The translations under genes were made by a program, and so were the position numbers. The notes beneath the pieces were generated by a model. It was given only the letters and a program-made list of their open reading frames with translations. It had not been told where the DNA came from and did not search any database. 64,000 nt of DNA from Clostridia bacterium (lineage in GTDB: Bacteria > Bacillota > Clostridia > Oscillospirales > Acutalibacteraceae): assembly GCA_017468425.1 (NCBI GenBank), contig JAFUIO010000025.1, positions 49,325-113,324 of the forward strand, in the 5' to 3' direction. Positions 33,708 through 42,937 of the stretch are shown here, piece by piece (position 1 is the first letter of the stretch; each line of letters begins with the position of its first letter).

Positions 33708-35636
33708 GTGAAAAATGTTTATTTAGTGCAACCCAATAATGCACTTTCAGAGTCATCTTGTCTCCCTTCAGCGGTGTATCTTCCTTATGCAGTAGGAGCA
33801 ATAGCGGCATATTCGTTTTCGAAAGAAGATATAAAAAAGAACTATAATCTTTGCGATTTTATTTTCACAAAAATGCCAATTGATACGGCACTTGAAGAAA
33901 TAAAAGATCCTTATATTGTCGGTTTTTCAAACTATATGTGGAGTGTGGAATATAACCTTGCTCTGGCAGAGGCAATAAAAAAGAAATGGCCCCGATGTAT
34001 TATTGCTTTCGGTGGCGTTCAGGTGCCTGATGATACAGAATATCTTGAAGAATATCCTTTTATCGATTTGCTTATGCACAGTGAAGGAGAAGTGACTTTT
34101 TATAAACTTCTTACAGAACTTTCAAAAGACGGAGATTTAGAAAATGTGCCTAATATTTCCTATAGAAAAAATGGTGTTGCAGTTCAGACAAAAAAAGAAT
34201 TAGGACCGCCCCTGGAAGATTTTCCGTCACCGTATACAATGGGATTGTTTGATTACATCGTAAATAATCCTGAATACAAAAACATACAGTTTGATACAGT
34301 TATCGAAACGAACAGAGGTTGCCCTTACAGATGTGTTTTCTGTTGTTGGAGAGGTAATAAATCAGGTTTCAGACAATTTCCTATGGAAAAAGTAAAGGCC
34401 GAACTTGATTGGCTGGCTGAACATAAAATTTCTTATTGTTTCTGCGCTGATTCTAATTTCGGAATTCTCGAAAGAGATGAAGAAATTGCAGAATATATTG
34501 TGAACCTTAAAAAGAAATACGGTTATCCGCAAAGATTTGAATCAACCGCAGCGAAAAACAAAGACGATATGACTTACAGAATTCTGCGTAAGCTTGAAGA
34601 TGCTGACCTTAACAGAGGGGTGTCGATTGCTGTTCAGAGCATGTCGCCTGAAGTACTTGAGATTGTGGGCAGAAAAAATATGTCTGTCAATAATTTTGCA
34701 GAGCAGGTTGCAAGATACCGCACAAGCGGCATGTATACCTACACCGATCTGATTCTTGGGCTTCCCGGAGAGACGTTTGACAGTTTCTGTAAAGGTCTTT
34801 GCAAAGTTATTGAAGCAGGGCAGCACAGTAATGTAAGCGTTTACAGATGTGAGTTTTTACCTAACACAATTATGTACACAAAGGAATTTGTGGAGAAATA
34901 TAAAATAAAAACCGTACGTTCACTTTTGTGCCAGATTCATACACGCGTTGACGAGGATATGAAATATGCATCACGCTCTGATATTGTTGTAGGAACAAGC
35001 ACATTAAGTACGGAAGAATGGGAAAAGGCTTTTCGTTTCTCGGTTTGTGTTCAGAGCTTTCATAGTCTCGGACTTCTTAAATTCGTTGCGATTTATCTGC
35101 GAAAAGCAAGGAATATATCGTATTATGATTTCTATATGAATCTTTACGAATGGATAGAAAATGAAAGCAAGGTTATAAAAAGAATTCTGGACAGAGTGTT
35201 TGAATGTATTGATGCTTTTCTTAAAGGCGAAGGAAATCTGTGTTTTTCTGATGAACGTTTCGGAAATATTTATTGGGAATTTTATGAAGGACTTTTCCTT
35301 TCCTGTGCTGCAGAATTTGAAAATTTCTATGAAGATGTTATAAATTATCTGAAGCAGTATTTTGACGACAACAAACTTTTTGAAGATTTGTTATTGTATC
35401 AGAAAACAATGGTTGCTCTGCCGTCACAGGAAGAAAAAATATTTGATGTAATTTATGATTGGCACGAATATTTTGAAAATCTGTTTAATCCGTCGTATCT
35501 GATTCCGAAAGAAAAACTGACAACGCTGAAAGTTGAAAAATCTTCAACAGATGATTGGGTTGACTATGCACATAAAAGAGTGTGGTACGGAAAACGATAC
35601 GAAAATACGATAAACATAGCAGAAAAAGTAAAATAA
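33708..35636 (+). CDS. B12-binding-type radical SAM protein, paralogue 4
   Basis: A 642-residue member starting at GTG 33708 with a strong AAGGAGGGG site. It differs from the others by a short insertion near the N-terminus (SESSCLPSA), FGGVQ in place of FGGH(Q/H), and CCW in place of CDW after the cluster (NRGCPYRCVFCCWRGNKS, first Cys 205). Other shared blocks are intact: ADSNFGILERDEEI, TDLILGLPGETF, VIEAGQHSNVSVYRCE. It is the most divergent copy and probably acts on a different substrate or position. A terminator follows directly, closing the operon. Confidence 0.84.
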   Translation: MKNVYLVQPNNALSESSCLPSAVYLPYAVGAIAAYSFSKEDIKKNYNLCDFIFTKMPIDTALEEIKDPYIVGFSNYMWSVEYNLALAEAIKKKWPRCIIAFGGVQVPDDTEYLEEYPFIDLLMHSEGEVTFYKLLTELSKDGDLENVPNISYRKNGVAVQTKKELGPPLEDFPSPYTMGLFDYIVNNPEYKNIQFDTVIETNRGCPYRCVFCCWRGNKSGFRQFPMEKVKAELDWLAEHKISYCFCADSNFGILERDEEIAEYIVNLKKKYGYPQRFESTAAKNKDDMTYRILRKLEDADLNRGVSIAVQSMSPEVLEIVGRKNMSVNNFAEQVARYRTSGMYTYTDLILGLPGETFDSFCKGLCKVIEAGQHSNVSVYRCEFLPNTIMYTKEFVEKYKIKTVRSLLCQIHTRVDEDMKYASRSDIVVGTSTLSTEEWEKAFRFSVCVQSFHSLGLLKFVAIYLRKARNISYYDFYMNLYEWIENESKVIKRILDRVFECIDAFLKGEGNLCFSDERFGNIYWEFYEGLFLSCAAEFENFYEDVINYLKQYFDDNKLFEDLLLYQKTMVALPSQEEKIFDVIYDWHEYFENLFNPSYLIPKEKLTTLKVEKSSTDDWVDYAHKRVWYGKRYENTINIAEKVK

Positions 35637-35638
35637 AT

Positions 35639-35676
35639 AAAAGCTTGTCGGAAAACTGAATCCGACAAGCTTTTTT
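35639..35676. terminator. Terminator closing the radical SAM operon
   Basis: AAAGCTTGTCGGA (35640-35652) pairs with TCCGACAAGCTTT (35661-35673), with T tracts on both strands; it also serves the convergent gene at 35697. Confidence 0.9.
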
Positions 35677-35696
35677 ACTTTTTAATTATTCGGTTA

Positions 35697-36563
35697 TTAT
35701 TTTTTCCTGAACAGTGCAATTACTATTGCAAGCATGGAAAGCACAACACAGGCAATTCCTATTATAAGAATTGAGTTGTTACTTTTTTCGAGTGTTTCAA
35801 CGTGGCTTTCATAATTCTCGGTAATGATTGCAGTTTTGTATTCGGTGGTGCTTTCTTTCTTAGTTGTGGTTTTCTTCTTTGTTGTTTTTGAAGAATATTT
35901 TTTAGTAGAGGTTTTCTTGGTGGTGGTCTTTTTGGTTTTGTTTTCTTTTTCCCTTGACCTTGATTCTTCTTTTTCTTTCTTTTCAGATTCTTTTTCTGCT
36001 TTTGAAAGTGATTCTGATTCTTCTTCCTTGAATTCCTCACTCTTTATATTCAGACGGTACATCTGTGATGAATTCCCCTGATAATCTTTGAATGTTACAT
36101 TGAGAGTGAGAATGTTTTCGTATTCAAGTTCTTTCAATACAATTTCAGCTTCATAAACACCTCCGCCTGATTCGTCGGAAAAATATCCGAAATTAAGGAA
36201 GAATGCATCCTTGTCGTAATCAGCAGAAAGGTCAGAGCGTAAAACAACTTCTGATGAATTGTTGAATGACACAATAATTTCGCTTACGGAGCCGTCAAAA
36301 TCTTCTGCATTGTAATTGTCAATGAAAACAGCAAGATACACGCGCCTGTCTTCTTCAATATATTTGAATTTTGCGTGAGCTGAGTGGTAACAACATCCTG
36401 AAATATCGTATCTGTCGAAAAGAACATTGTCATCAGCGTCTTTCCATTCATAGGGTTTTGCGTTGCCGTCACATTCTATGTAAGCAAAGGTGTTGATAGT
36501 GAAGGCAAAAATAAGAATAAAACAAATTAAAATAACTCCGCAATTCTTTAAACAATCTTTCAT
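35697..36563 (-). CDS. Secreted, membrane-anchored protein with K/E/T-rich stalk
   Basis: The 288-residue protein has a signal peptide (about 1-28, ending NTFA), a beta-rich folded domain (about 30-170) with YSDESGGGVYEAEIV-like strands and a CC pair, then a long Glu/Ser/Lys then Lys/Thr-rich stalk (about 175-245, repeats of KKTT type), and a C-terminal transmembrane helix (about 263-284) ending FRKK. It is thus displayed outside on a charged stalk. The stalk style resembles the lipoprotein at 44075. I do not recognise the domain. It follows the S1 gene by 34 bases, so is probably co-transcribed with it. Confidence 0.7.
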   Translation of the reverse strand: MKDCLKNCGVILICFILIFAFTINTFAYIECDGNAKPYEWKDADDNVLFDRYDISGCCYHSAHAKFKYIEEDRRVYLAVFIDNYNAEDFDGSVSEIIVSFNNSSEVVLRSDLSADYDKDAFFLNFGYFSDESGGGVYEAEIVLKELEYENILTLNVTFKDYQGNSSQMYRLNIKSEEFKEEESESLSKAEKESEKKEKEESRSREKENKTKKTTTKKTSTKKYSSKTTKKKTTTKKESTTEYKTAIITENYESHVETLEKSNNSILIIGIACVVLSMLAIVIALFRKK

Positions 36564-36597
36564 TTTTTCACATCTTTCACAACTTCATAATTTTATA

Positions 36598-37521
36598 TCA
36601 GAACACACTTTCTATAACCTTTTCTGATGAATCGGGTGAATATTTCCAATAAGAAATGTGTTCGCTATCCACATAATAATTCAGTTTTGACGGGGGATAA
36701 AGTGCATCAAAACAATCAACGATAATCAGTTTTATTTTCATCCGTTCAGGGATAATGCTTTTTATGTAAACTGCAGTGTTCTGTCCCGGATAAATATTGT
36801 CGGTGAATTCCGCAAGCCCCGCAAGGTTTGGTGTAAGCTCAATGAAAATTCCGTATTTTTCAGTTGAACGCACAATTCCGGGAACAGTTTCGCCTACTGA
36901 AAATCGGGAAGCGTTTTCTTCCCACGTGCCTAAAAGCTCTTTGTGAGTGAGTACGATTCTGCCGGCATCGTCGCGGTTTTTCACAATAGCTCTGATATCC
37001 TGGTTAGGATAAAAACGCACATTCGGATGAGGTATGCGTGAAACCGAAATTCCGTCAATAGGAAGCAGAGCGTTTATTCCTGCCCCTATATCGGCAAAAA
37101 CACCGAAGGGTTCCATATGGCAGACTCTGGCATCTATTATATCACCAACAGATAAATTTGCAATATATTTCCCCATACATTTTTCCTGTACTTTTCTGCG
37201 GCTTAATACAGCGTAGATATCACCTGCGTCATCAAAGCCGAAATCGGTTATGATAAAGCATACAGGTTTGTTGACTTTGGAGATAAGTGCAATATCGCGG
37301 GTTGTGCCTTCTGCAATGCCCACAGCACCTTCTTCTCTGGGAATAATGCCGTTCATACAGCCTAAATCTACGTGCAGGTTGTGGTCAGCATCGCACAGCA
37401 CCACTCTGCCTTCAAGAATTTTCTGCGTTTTGTAGGCCTCCCGTATGGTATCAGGTGACTTGAGTGATGCGATATTTTCTCTTGTGTTTATAAGTTTGCC
37501 CTCAGGCAGGAATTGTGACAT
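36598..37521 (-). CDS. S1 RNA-binding domain protein
   Basis: A 307-residue protein with repeated S1/OB-type domains. Clear S1 signatures are VGDIIDARVCHMEPFGVFADIGAGINALLPIDGIS (about 125-160) and VGETVPGIVRSTEKYGIFIEL (about 215-240); a degenerate one lies near 40-60. Such proteins resemble short ribosomal S1 relatives of Clostridia that bind mRNA or ribosomes. AAGGGGAG precedes ATG 37521. It is divergent from DUF951/prfA. A specific function cannot be assigned. Confidence 0.8.
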   Translation of the reverse strand: MSQFLPEGKLINTRENIASLKSPDTIREAYKTQKILEGRVVLCDADHNLHVDLGCMNGIIPREEGAVGIAEGTTRDIALISKVNKPVCFIITDFGFDDAGDIYAVLSRRKVQEKCMGKYIANLSVGDIIDARVCHMEPFGVFADIGAGINALLPIDGISVSRIPHPNVRFYPNQDIRAIVKNRDDAGRIVLTHKELLGTWEENASRFSVGETVPGIVRSTEKYGIFIELTPNLAGLAEFTDNIYPGQNTAVYIKSIIPERMKIKLIIVDCFDALYPPSKLNYYVDSEHISYWKYSPDSSEKVIESVF

Positions 37522-37563
37522 AAAAATTACTCCCCTTATTTATCCTATATTTGTAAATACTTA

Positions 37564-37592
37564 TTCCAATTTTTATAAAAATATGATATAAT
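37564..37592 (+). promoter_or_regulatory. Promoter of the DUF951-prfA gene group
   Basis: TTCCAA (37564-37569), 17-base spacer, TATAAT (37587-37592), 35 bases before the start. Confidence 0.55.
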
Positions 37593-37626
37593 AAAATATT
37601 GACAGGAAAAAGGAGGCGGATTTGTT

Positions 37627-37809
37627 ATGGATGTACAGATTGGCGACGTGGTAATTATGAAAAAAACACACCCCTGCGGTTCGGACAGATTTGCTGTAAC
37701 ACGCGTTGGGATGGATTTTAAACTCAGGTGTGAAAAATGCGGCCACGAGATTATGGCACCCCGACGTAAAATTGAAAAAAATATCAGAAAGATTATAAGA
37801 CCTGAATGA
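37627..37809 (+). CDS. DUF951 family protein
   Basis: A 60-residue protein matching DUF951: [46 protein letters not shown]. One Cys from HPCG and the CxxC of RCEKCGH suggest metal binding. AAAGGAGG sits ahead of ATG 37627. It leads the prfA group; family function is unknown, though it is common near translation genes in Firmicutes. Confidence 0.9.
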   Translation: MDVQIGDVVIMKKTHPCGSDRFAVTRVGMDFKLRCEKCGHEIMAPRRKIEKNIRKIIRPE

Positions 37810-37819
37810 GGGATTGAAT

Positions 37820-38890
37820 ATGCTGGATAAACTTGAAAAAGTAGAAGAACGTTATGAAACGGTAAATGAAATGCTCTGCGACCCTGATGTGGTGGCAGAT
37901 ATTGAAAAATATAAAAAACTTATGCGTGAGATGAAAACTCTTACGCCCGTTGTTGAAAAATTCAGAGAATATAAGAAGACAAAAGAAACTATTGATGAAG
38001 CGAAAATGATTCTCGAAGATTCTTCACAGGATAAGGATTTCCGCGAAATGGTTGAAGAAGAATATATTGAAGCAAAAGAAAATATTACAGTTATAGAAGA
38101 TGAACTTAAAATCTTGCTTCTCCCCAAAGACCCTAACGACGACAAAAACGTTATTGTTGAAATTCGTGGTGGCGCAGGCGGTGAAGAAGCATCACTTTTT
38201 GCAGGCGTACTTTACAGAATGTACAGTATGTATGCCGAAACAAAAGGTTGGAAAACAGAAATTATGAGTGCCAACGAAACAGAGTTGGGCGGATTCAAAG
38301 AAGTAAGCTTTATGATTGAGGGCGAAGGTGCTTTCTCACGTTTTAAATTTGAAAGCGGTGTTCACCGTGTGCAGAGAGTTCCGGAAACAGAATCTCAGGG
38401 CAGAATCCACACTTCAACCGTTACCGTTGCAGTGCTTCCCGAAGCGGAAGATGTTGATATTGAAATCAATCCTGCCGACTTGCAGATAGATACATTCCGT
38501 TCAAGCGGTGCAGGCGGCCAGCATATCAATAAAACAGAATCGGCAATAAGAATTACTCATATTCCCACAGGCACTGTTGTTGAATGTCAGGACGAAAGAA
38601 GTCAGCATAAAAACAAAGACAAGGCTATGAAAATTCTCCGTTCAAGAATTCTTGATGAAGAAAGAAGAAAACAGAACGATGCTATTGCAGGTGAGAGAAA
38701 GAGTCAGGTCGGTTCAGGTGACAGAAGCGAAAGAATCAGAACTTATAACTACCCTCAGGGAAGAATCAGCGACCACAGAATCGGTCTTACTTTATACCGT
38801 CTTGAATCAATGCTTAACGGTGACATTGATGAACTTATAGATTCACTTATTACTGCAGATACTGCAGAAAAATTAAAGGCAGAAGAATAA
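37820..38890 (+). CDS. prfA: Peptide chain release factor 1
   Basis: A 356-residue class I release factor. The catalytic GGQ is in [15 protein letters not shown] (about 230), with [18 protein letters not shown] just before. The helical N-terminal domain and end [19 protein letters not shown] are typical of RF1, which reads UAA and UAG. ATG 37820 is preferred over the TTG at 37814 because GAGGG is correctly spaced. It is the second gene of a group continuing with threonylcarbamoyl-AMP synthase and coaE. A glutamine methyltransferase (prmC) often adjacent is not present here. Confidence 0.95.
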   Translation: MLDKLEKVEERYETVNEMLCDPDVVADIEKYKKLMREMKTLTPVVEKFREYKKTKETIDEAKMILEDSSQDKDFREMVEEEYIEAKENITVIEDELKILLLPKDPNDDKNVIVEIRGGAGGEEASLFAGVLYRMYSMYAETKGWKTEIMSANETELGGFKEVSFMIEGEGAFSRFKFESGVHRVQRVPETESQGRIHTSTVTVAVLPEAEDVDIEINPADLQIDTFRSSGAGGQHINKTESAIRITHIPTGTVVECQDERSQHKNKDKAMKILRSRILDEERRKQNDAIAGERKSQVGSGDRSERIRTYNYPQGRISDHRIGLTLYRLESMLNGDIDELIDSLITADTAEKLKAEE

Positions 38891-38892
38891 TT

Positions 38893-39906
38893 ATGAAAAC
38901 AGAAGTTTTGAAAGCATCAGAAGAGTCCATAAAAAAAGCTGCGGAAATTATCAGTTCCGGCGGCGTTGTAGGCGTGCCTACGGAAACAGTTTACGGACTT
39001 GGTGCGAATGCACTTGATGAGGATGCAGTCGGCAGGATTTTTGAAGCAAAGGGAAGACCGAAAGATAACCCTATGATAGTGCATATTTCCTGCCTTGAAG
39101 AAGCAGAACCTCTTGTGAAAAAAATCCCCGAAAAAGCAAAACTTCTTGCGGAAAAATTCTGGCCGGGACCGCTTACTATAATAATGGAAAAAACAGATAA
39201 GGTTCCATCTGTTACAAGCGGTAATTTAGACACCGTTGCAATAAGAATGCCGTCACACGAAGTGATGAGAAAAATTATAAAAGAATCAGGCTGCCCTATT
39301 GCTGCACCGTCAGCAAATCTTTCAGGCAGTCCCAGTCCTACCAATGCAAAATATGTTTATGATGATATGAACGGAAAAATCCCCCTTATCATTGACGGCG
39401 GAGAATGTAATGTGGGACTTGAGTCAACAGTTATAACTCTCGCGGGAGAAAAGCCGCGTCTTTTAAGGCCCGGCGGAGTAACTCCCGAAGAACTCTCTGA
39501 AGTTTTAGGCGAAATAGAAATTGACAAAGCGGTGAAAGCAAAACTTGAAGAAAATCAGAAAGCTTCTTCACCGGGAATGAAATACAAGCATTATGCGCCG
39601 AAAATAAAGGTTGTTATTATAAAAGCAGACAGTGAAAAATATGTTGAATATATTTCAGAACAGAAAGAAAATATTGCTGCTCTCTGCTTTGAAGATGAGG
39701 CGGAAAAAATTTCTGTTCCCTGCGTGACTTACGGAAAAAGTTACGACTCTGCTTCACAGGCGAAAAGGCTTTTTGATGCTCTGAGAGAGCTTGACGAAAC
39801 AGGAGCTGAAACAGCTTTTGCACACTCACCCTCTGAAGAAGGTGTGGGACTTGCGGTATATAACAGGTTGTTGCGTTCTGCAGGTTTTGAAGTGATTGAA
39901 CTGTAA
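38893..39906 (+). CDS. L-threonylcarbamoyladenylate synthase (YwlC/Sua5 type)
   Basis: The 337-residue protein has the YrdC domain (about 10-200) with GVPTETVYGLGANA, the KGRPKDNPMIVHI nucleotide-binding loop, FWPGPLTIIMEK and APSANLSGSPSPT. A C-terminal Sua5 domain (about 220-337) follows the linker SSPGMKYKHYAPK. It makes threonylcarbamoyl-AMP from threonine, bicarbonate and ATP, the first step of the t6A37 tRNA modification. Two bases separate it from prfA, so the genes are translationally linked. Confidence 0.94.
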   Translation: MKTEVLKASEESIKKAAEIISSGGVVGVPTETVYGLGANALDEDAVGRIFEAKGRPKDNPMIVHISCLEEAEPLVKKIPEKAKLLAEKFWPGPLTIIMEKTDKVPSVTSGNLDTVAIRMPSHEVMRKIIKESGCPIAAPSANLSGSPSPTNAKYVYDDMNGKIPLIIDGGECNVGLESTVITLAGEKPRLLRPGGVTPEELSEVLGEIEIDKAVKAKLEENQKASSPGMKYKHYAPKIKVVIIKADSEKYVEYISEQKENIAALCFEDEAEKISVPCVTYGKSYDSASQAKRLFDALRELDETGAETAFAHSPSEEGVGLAVYNRLLRSAGFEVIEL

Positions 39907-39918
39907 GGGGTTGAAGTT

Positions 39919-40527
39919 ATGTTTGTTTTAGGTCTGACAGGAAAAACAGGTGCAGGAAAAAGTATGGTATGTTCTCTTCTTCGCGAAAAAGGATGTTACA
40001 TAATTGATGCTGATAAAGTGGCACGTGAAATTCTTGAAGTCGGTTCTCCTGTAATTGAAAAGCTTTCAGAAGTTTTCGGGGAAGATATCGTAAAATATAA
40101 CGGAGAAGTTGACAGAAAACTTTTAGCCAAAAAAGCTTTTTCTTCAAGGGAAGAAACTGAAAAATTAAACGCAATTACCCATCCTGCAATAAGAGAAAAA
40201 ATTGCTGACGAAATTGAAACTGCGAAGATTGAGGAATACGAAGTCTGCGTAGTTGATGCGGCAGCTTTGCTGGAAAGCAGTGTACGTCTTGACTGTGAAA
40301 AAGTTGCAGTGGTTTTTGCTCCCAATGATGTAAGGCTTAAGAGGATTATTGAAAGAGATAATTTATCTGTTTCTGATGCAAAGAGAAGAATGGATGCACA
40401 GATGGCTGATGAATTTTATCTTGAAAAGGCGGATATAATTATAATTAATGATAACGTTACGGATTTCGATTCTGAATTCCGTAAGCTTTTAAAATTTATC
40501 GAAATCAATAAACAGAAAGGAATGTAA
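39919..40527 (+). CDS. coaE: Dephospho-CoA kinase
   Basis: A 202-residue P-loop kinase for the last step of coenzyme A synthesis. GKTGAGKSMV is Walker A (residues ~8-15); DADKVAREIL and HPAIREKI are typical of CoaE; a LID region with RRMDAQMADE follows. AAGGGG precedes ATG 39919, 12 bases after the previous gene. Confidence 0.94.
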   Translation: MFVLGLTGKTGAGKSMVCSLLREKGCYIIDADKVAREILEVGSPVIEKLSEVFGEDIVKYNGEVDRKLLAKKAFSSREETEKLNAITHPAIREKIADEIETAKIEEYEVCVVDAAALLESSVRLDCEKVAVVFAPNDVRLKRIIERDNLSVSDAKRRMDAQMADEFYLEKADIIIINDNVTDFDSEFRKLLKFIEINKQKGM

Positions 40528-40530
40528 ATT

Positions 40531-41925
40531 ATGAGTGCAAAAGATTTACAGGAAAAACTTTTTATGAAACCGAAGAATGCTTATCTCCGTATGGATGAAA
40601 GCGAAGTGGAAAAAGTAAACAGCTTCAGCGAAGACTATAAAAACTATCTCAACTGCGGAAAAACAGAAAGAGAAGCTTGCCTTCTTGCAATAAAAATCGC
40701 TGAAGAAAACGGCTTTGTTCCCTTTGATAAAAACGCTTCTTACAAAGCGGGCGACAGAGTATACTATAACAACAGAGATAAGGCAGTTATCTTCTGCGTT
40801 TTCGGAAAGAAAAGTGTGGCAGAAGGTGTTAAAATTGCTGCAGCACATATCGATTCTCCCAGAATAGATTTAAAACCCAATCCACTTTATGAAGACAGCG
40901 AAATGGCTTTCTTCAAAACTCACTATTACGGCGGTATCAAAAAATATCAGTGGACAGCAATTCCTCTTGCACTTCACGGTGTTATTGTTAAAAAAGACGG
41001 TGAGAAAGTTACTGTCAATATCGGTGAAGACGATGCTGACCCTAAATTTGTTATTACAGATTTGCTTCCCCACCTTGCACGTGAGCAGATGAAACGCACA
41101 CTTAATGAAGGCATCCAGGGTGAAGAACTGAATATCCTTATCGGTTCACGTCCTTTCAAAGATGATGAAGCAAGTGAACTTGTAAAACTTAATGTAATGC
41201 AGATTCTTAATGAAAAATACGGAATTATCGAAGAAGATTTCCTTTCTGCAGAGCTTGAATGTGTTCCTGCGATGAAAGTTTGCGATATCGGACTGGACAG
41301 AAGCCTTATCGGCGGTTACGGTCACGACGACCGCGTTTGTGCTTATCCGTCACTTATGGCGGCTGTAAACTGCAAAGAGCCTGAATTTACATGCCTTACA
41401 GTTCTTACAGATAAAGAAGAAACAGGTTCAGACGGAAACACAGGTCTTAAATCTTTCTATCTTCCTTATTTCATTGCAGACCTTGCACGTCTTGCAGGTG
41501 TTGAAGCTCACGATGTTTTAAGCAAATCAGAATGCCTTTCAGCAGACGTAAACGCAGCATTCGACCCCACTTTTGCAGGTCCTTTTGAAAAGATGAACAC
41601 TTCATTTGTAAACCGCGGAATTGTTGTTACAAAATACACAGGATCAGGCGGTAAAGGCGGCACATCAGATGCAAGTGCGGAGTTTGTTGGCAAAGTGAGA
41701 AAAACTTTTGACGATGCAGGCGTTATCTGGCAGATGGGTGAATTAGGTAAAGTTGATGCAGGCGGCGGCGGAACAGTTGCAAAATATGTTGCAAACCTTG
41801 ATATTGACGTTATCGATGTTGGTGTTCCCGTGCTTTCAATGCATGCTCCTTTTGAAGTGATTTCAAAGGTTGATGTTTATATGGCATACAAAGCATTCTC
41901 TGCATTTTTTGATTTAAAGGATTAA
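40531..41925 (+). CDS. M18 family aminopeptidase
   Basis: A 464-residue zinc aminopeptidase of family M18 (aspartyl aminopeptidase type). Visible motifs are AAHIDSPRIDLKPNPLYE (first metal His/Asp), GYGHDDRVCAYPSLMA (bridging Asp), DKEETGSDGNTGL (catalytic Glu pair) and the late SMHAPFEVISKVDVYMAYKA (metal His). It removes N-terminal, preferentially acidic, residues in the cytoplasm. AAAGGAATG precedes the ATG, 3 bases after coaE, so it ends this operon. Confidence 0.94.
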   Translation: MSAKDLQEKLFMKPKNAYLRMDESEVEKVNSFSEDYKNYLNCGKTEREACLLAIKIAEENGFVPFDKNASYKAGDRVYYNNRDKAVIFCVFGKKSVAEGVKIAAAHIDSPRIDLKPNPLYEDSEMAFFKTHYYGGIKKYQWTAIPLALHGVIVKKDGEKVTVNIGEDDADPKFVITDLLPHLAREQMKRTLNEGIQGEELNILIGSRPFKDDEASELVKLNVMQILNEKYGIIEEDFLSAELECVPAMKVCDIGLDRSLIGGYGHDDRVCAYPSLMAAVNCKEPEFTCLTVLTDKEETGSDGNTGLKSFYLPYFIADLARLAGVEAHDVLSKSECLSADVNAAFDPTFAGPFEKMNTSFVNRGIVVTKYTGSGGKGGTSDASAEFVGKVRKTFDDAGVIWQMGELGKVDAGGGGTVAKYVANLDIDVIDVGVPVLSMHAPFEVISKVDVYMAYKAFSAFFDLKD

Positions 41926-41938
41926 TTGAATAATTTAT

Positions 41939-41976
41939 AAAAAAGAAGTCGCATCAGTTTTGCTGATGCGACTTCT
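41939..41976. terminator. Bidirectional terminator
   Basis: A perfect 14-bp stem AGAAGTCGCATCAG / CTGATGCGACTTCT between convergent genes; the T tract is best on the minus strand. Confidence 0.85.
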
Positions 41977-41996
41977 AAGTTAATTGCTATTATAAT

Positions 41997-42800
41997 TTAT
42001 TTTCTGAAAACGAGAATTTCAAAAGAATATTCAATTTTTTCAGGCGGAGATGAAAGAAGCTTCTTTGTATCTTCTTCTGATGTTTTGTAGTAGTATGGTG
42101 TCATCATAAAAAGGTTTAGTACATCCTCTGATGACTGCATTTCCATAAGCCCGTCAACAGTTACTTTTTCAATAAATTCAAAGCTTTCCATTTCATATGG
42201 CTTTACGGAATTTTTGTAAGGCTCGTCATAAACTGCTTTTTTCAGACTCCAGAGATGATTTTCTGCAGGTATTACGTAAACAAAATATCCGCCTTTCTTT
42301 ATAACTCTCTCAAACTCGCTTTCGCAGAGAGGGGAGAATACGGAATAACAGATATCAATGCTTTCACTTTCAACAGGCAGATGAAAAACACTGGCGGCAG
42401 CAGATTTGATTTTCTTATCACGCTTTGCAGTTATTTTCATTGCGTCTTTAGAAATATCAAGAGCGAGTATTCCGCAATCCTGCAGAGAATCAGCAACACC
42501 TTTTGTGTACCATCCTTCTCCGCAACCGGCATCAAGAATAACGGCATTTTCAGATGAATATTTTTTTATAACACTGCACAGCTCATTCCGTAAAGGAAGA
42601 TAATAACCTTTTTCGAGAAAGTCGTGACGTGCTTTCACCATAAGCTTATTGTCGCCGTGGTTGCCTTTGGGAAGATTATTGGGCAGAAGGTTTATGTAAC
42701 CGCTTTTTGCTTTGTCGAAAGAATGTCTGTTTTCGCACACGGCACCTTTTTCAAGTTCTGTCAGTTTTTTACCGCATACAGGACAAAGAAAATAGGTCAT
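41997..42800 (-). CDS. 23S rRNA guanine methyltransferase, RlmA type
   Basis: From ATG 42800 the protein is 267 residues. An N-terminal zinc finger FLCPVCGKKL...CENRHSFD (CPxC...CxxxH) is followed by YINLLPNN and a class I methyltransferase fold with VILDAGCGEGWYTKG (SAM site) and YSVFSPLCESEFERVIKKGGYFVYV. This architecture is that of RlmA, which methylates a guanine in helix 35 of 23S rRNA. GGAGGTGA (minus strand) supports ATG 42800; the longer open frame would add an implausible hydrophobic leader. Confidence 0.9.
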   Translation of the reverse strand: MTYFLCPVCGKKLTELEKGAVCENRHSFDKAKSGYINLLPNNLPKGNHGDNKLMVKARHDFLEKGYYLPLRNELCSVIKKYSSENAVILDAGCGEGWYTKGVADSLQDCGILALDISKDAMKITAKRDKKIKSAAASVFHLPVESESIDICYSVFSPLCESEFERVIKKGGYFVYVIPAENHLWSLKKAVYDEPYKNSVKPYEMESFEFIEKVTVDGLMEMQSSEDVLNLFMMTPYYYKTSEEDTKKLLSSPPEKIEYSFEILVFRK

Positions 42801-42876
42801 TTTAATCACCTCCGTCAGAGTAATGTAATAACATAATAATATAATAACACAAACGCAAAATAAAATCAAAAAACAC

Positions 42877-42904
42877 TTGACAAATTTTCTGAACATAGTA
42901 AAAT
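42877..42904 (+). promoter_or_regulatory. Promoter of the cysteine synthase-like gene
   Basis: TTGACA (42877-42882), 16-base spacer, TAAAAT (42899-42904). Confidence 0.65.
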
Positions 42905-42937
42905 TAACTTTATACGACTATATTAAGGAATGATTTT

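Noticed and set aside
42801..42896. N-terminal hydrophobic extension of the RlmA-type methyltransferase
   Set aside because: A cytoplasmic rRNA enzyme should not carry it, and GGAGGTGA is correctly spaced for ATG 42800.
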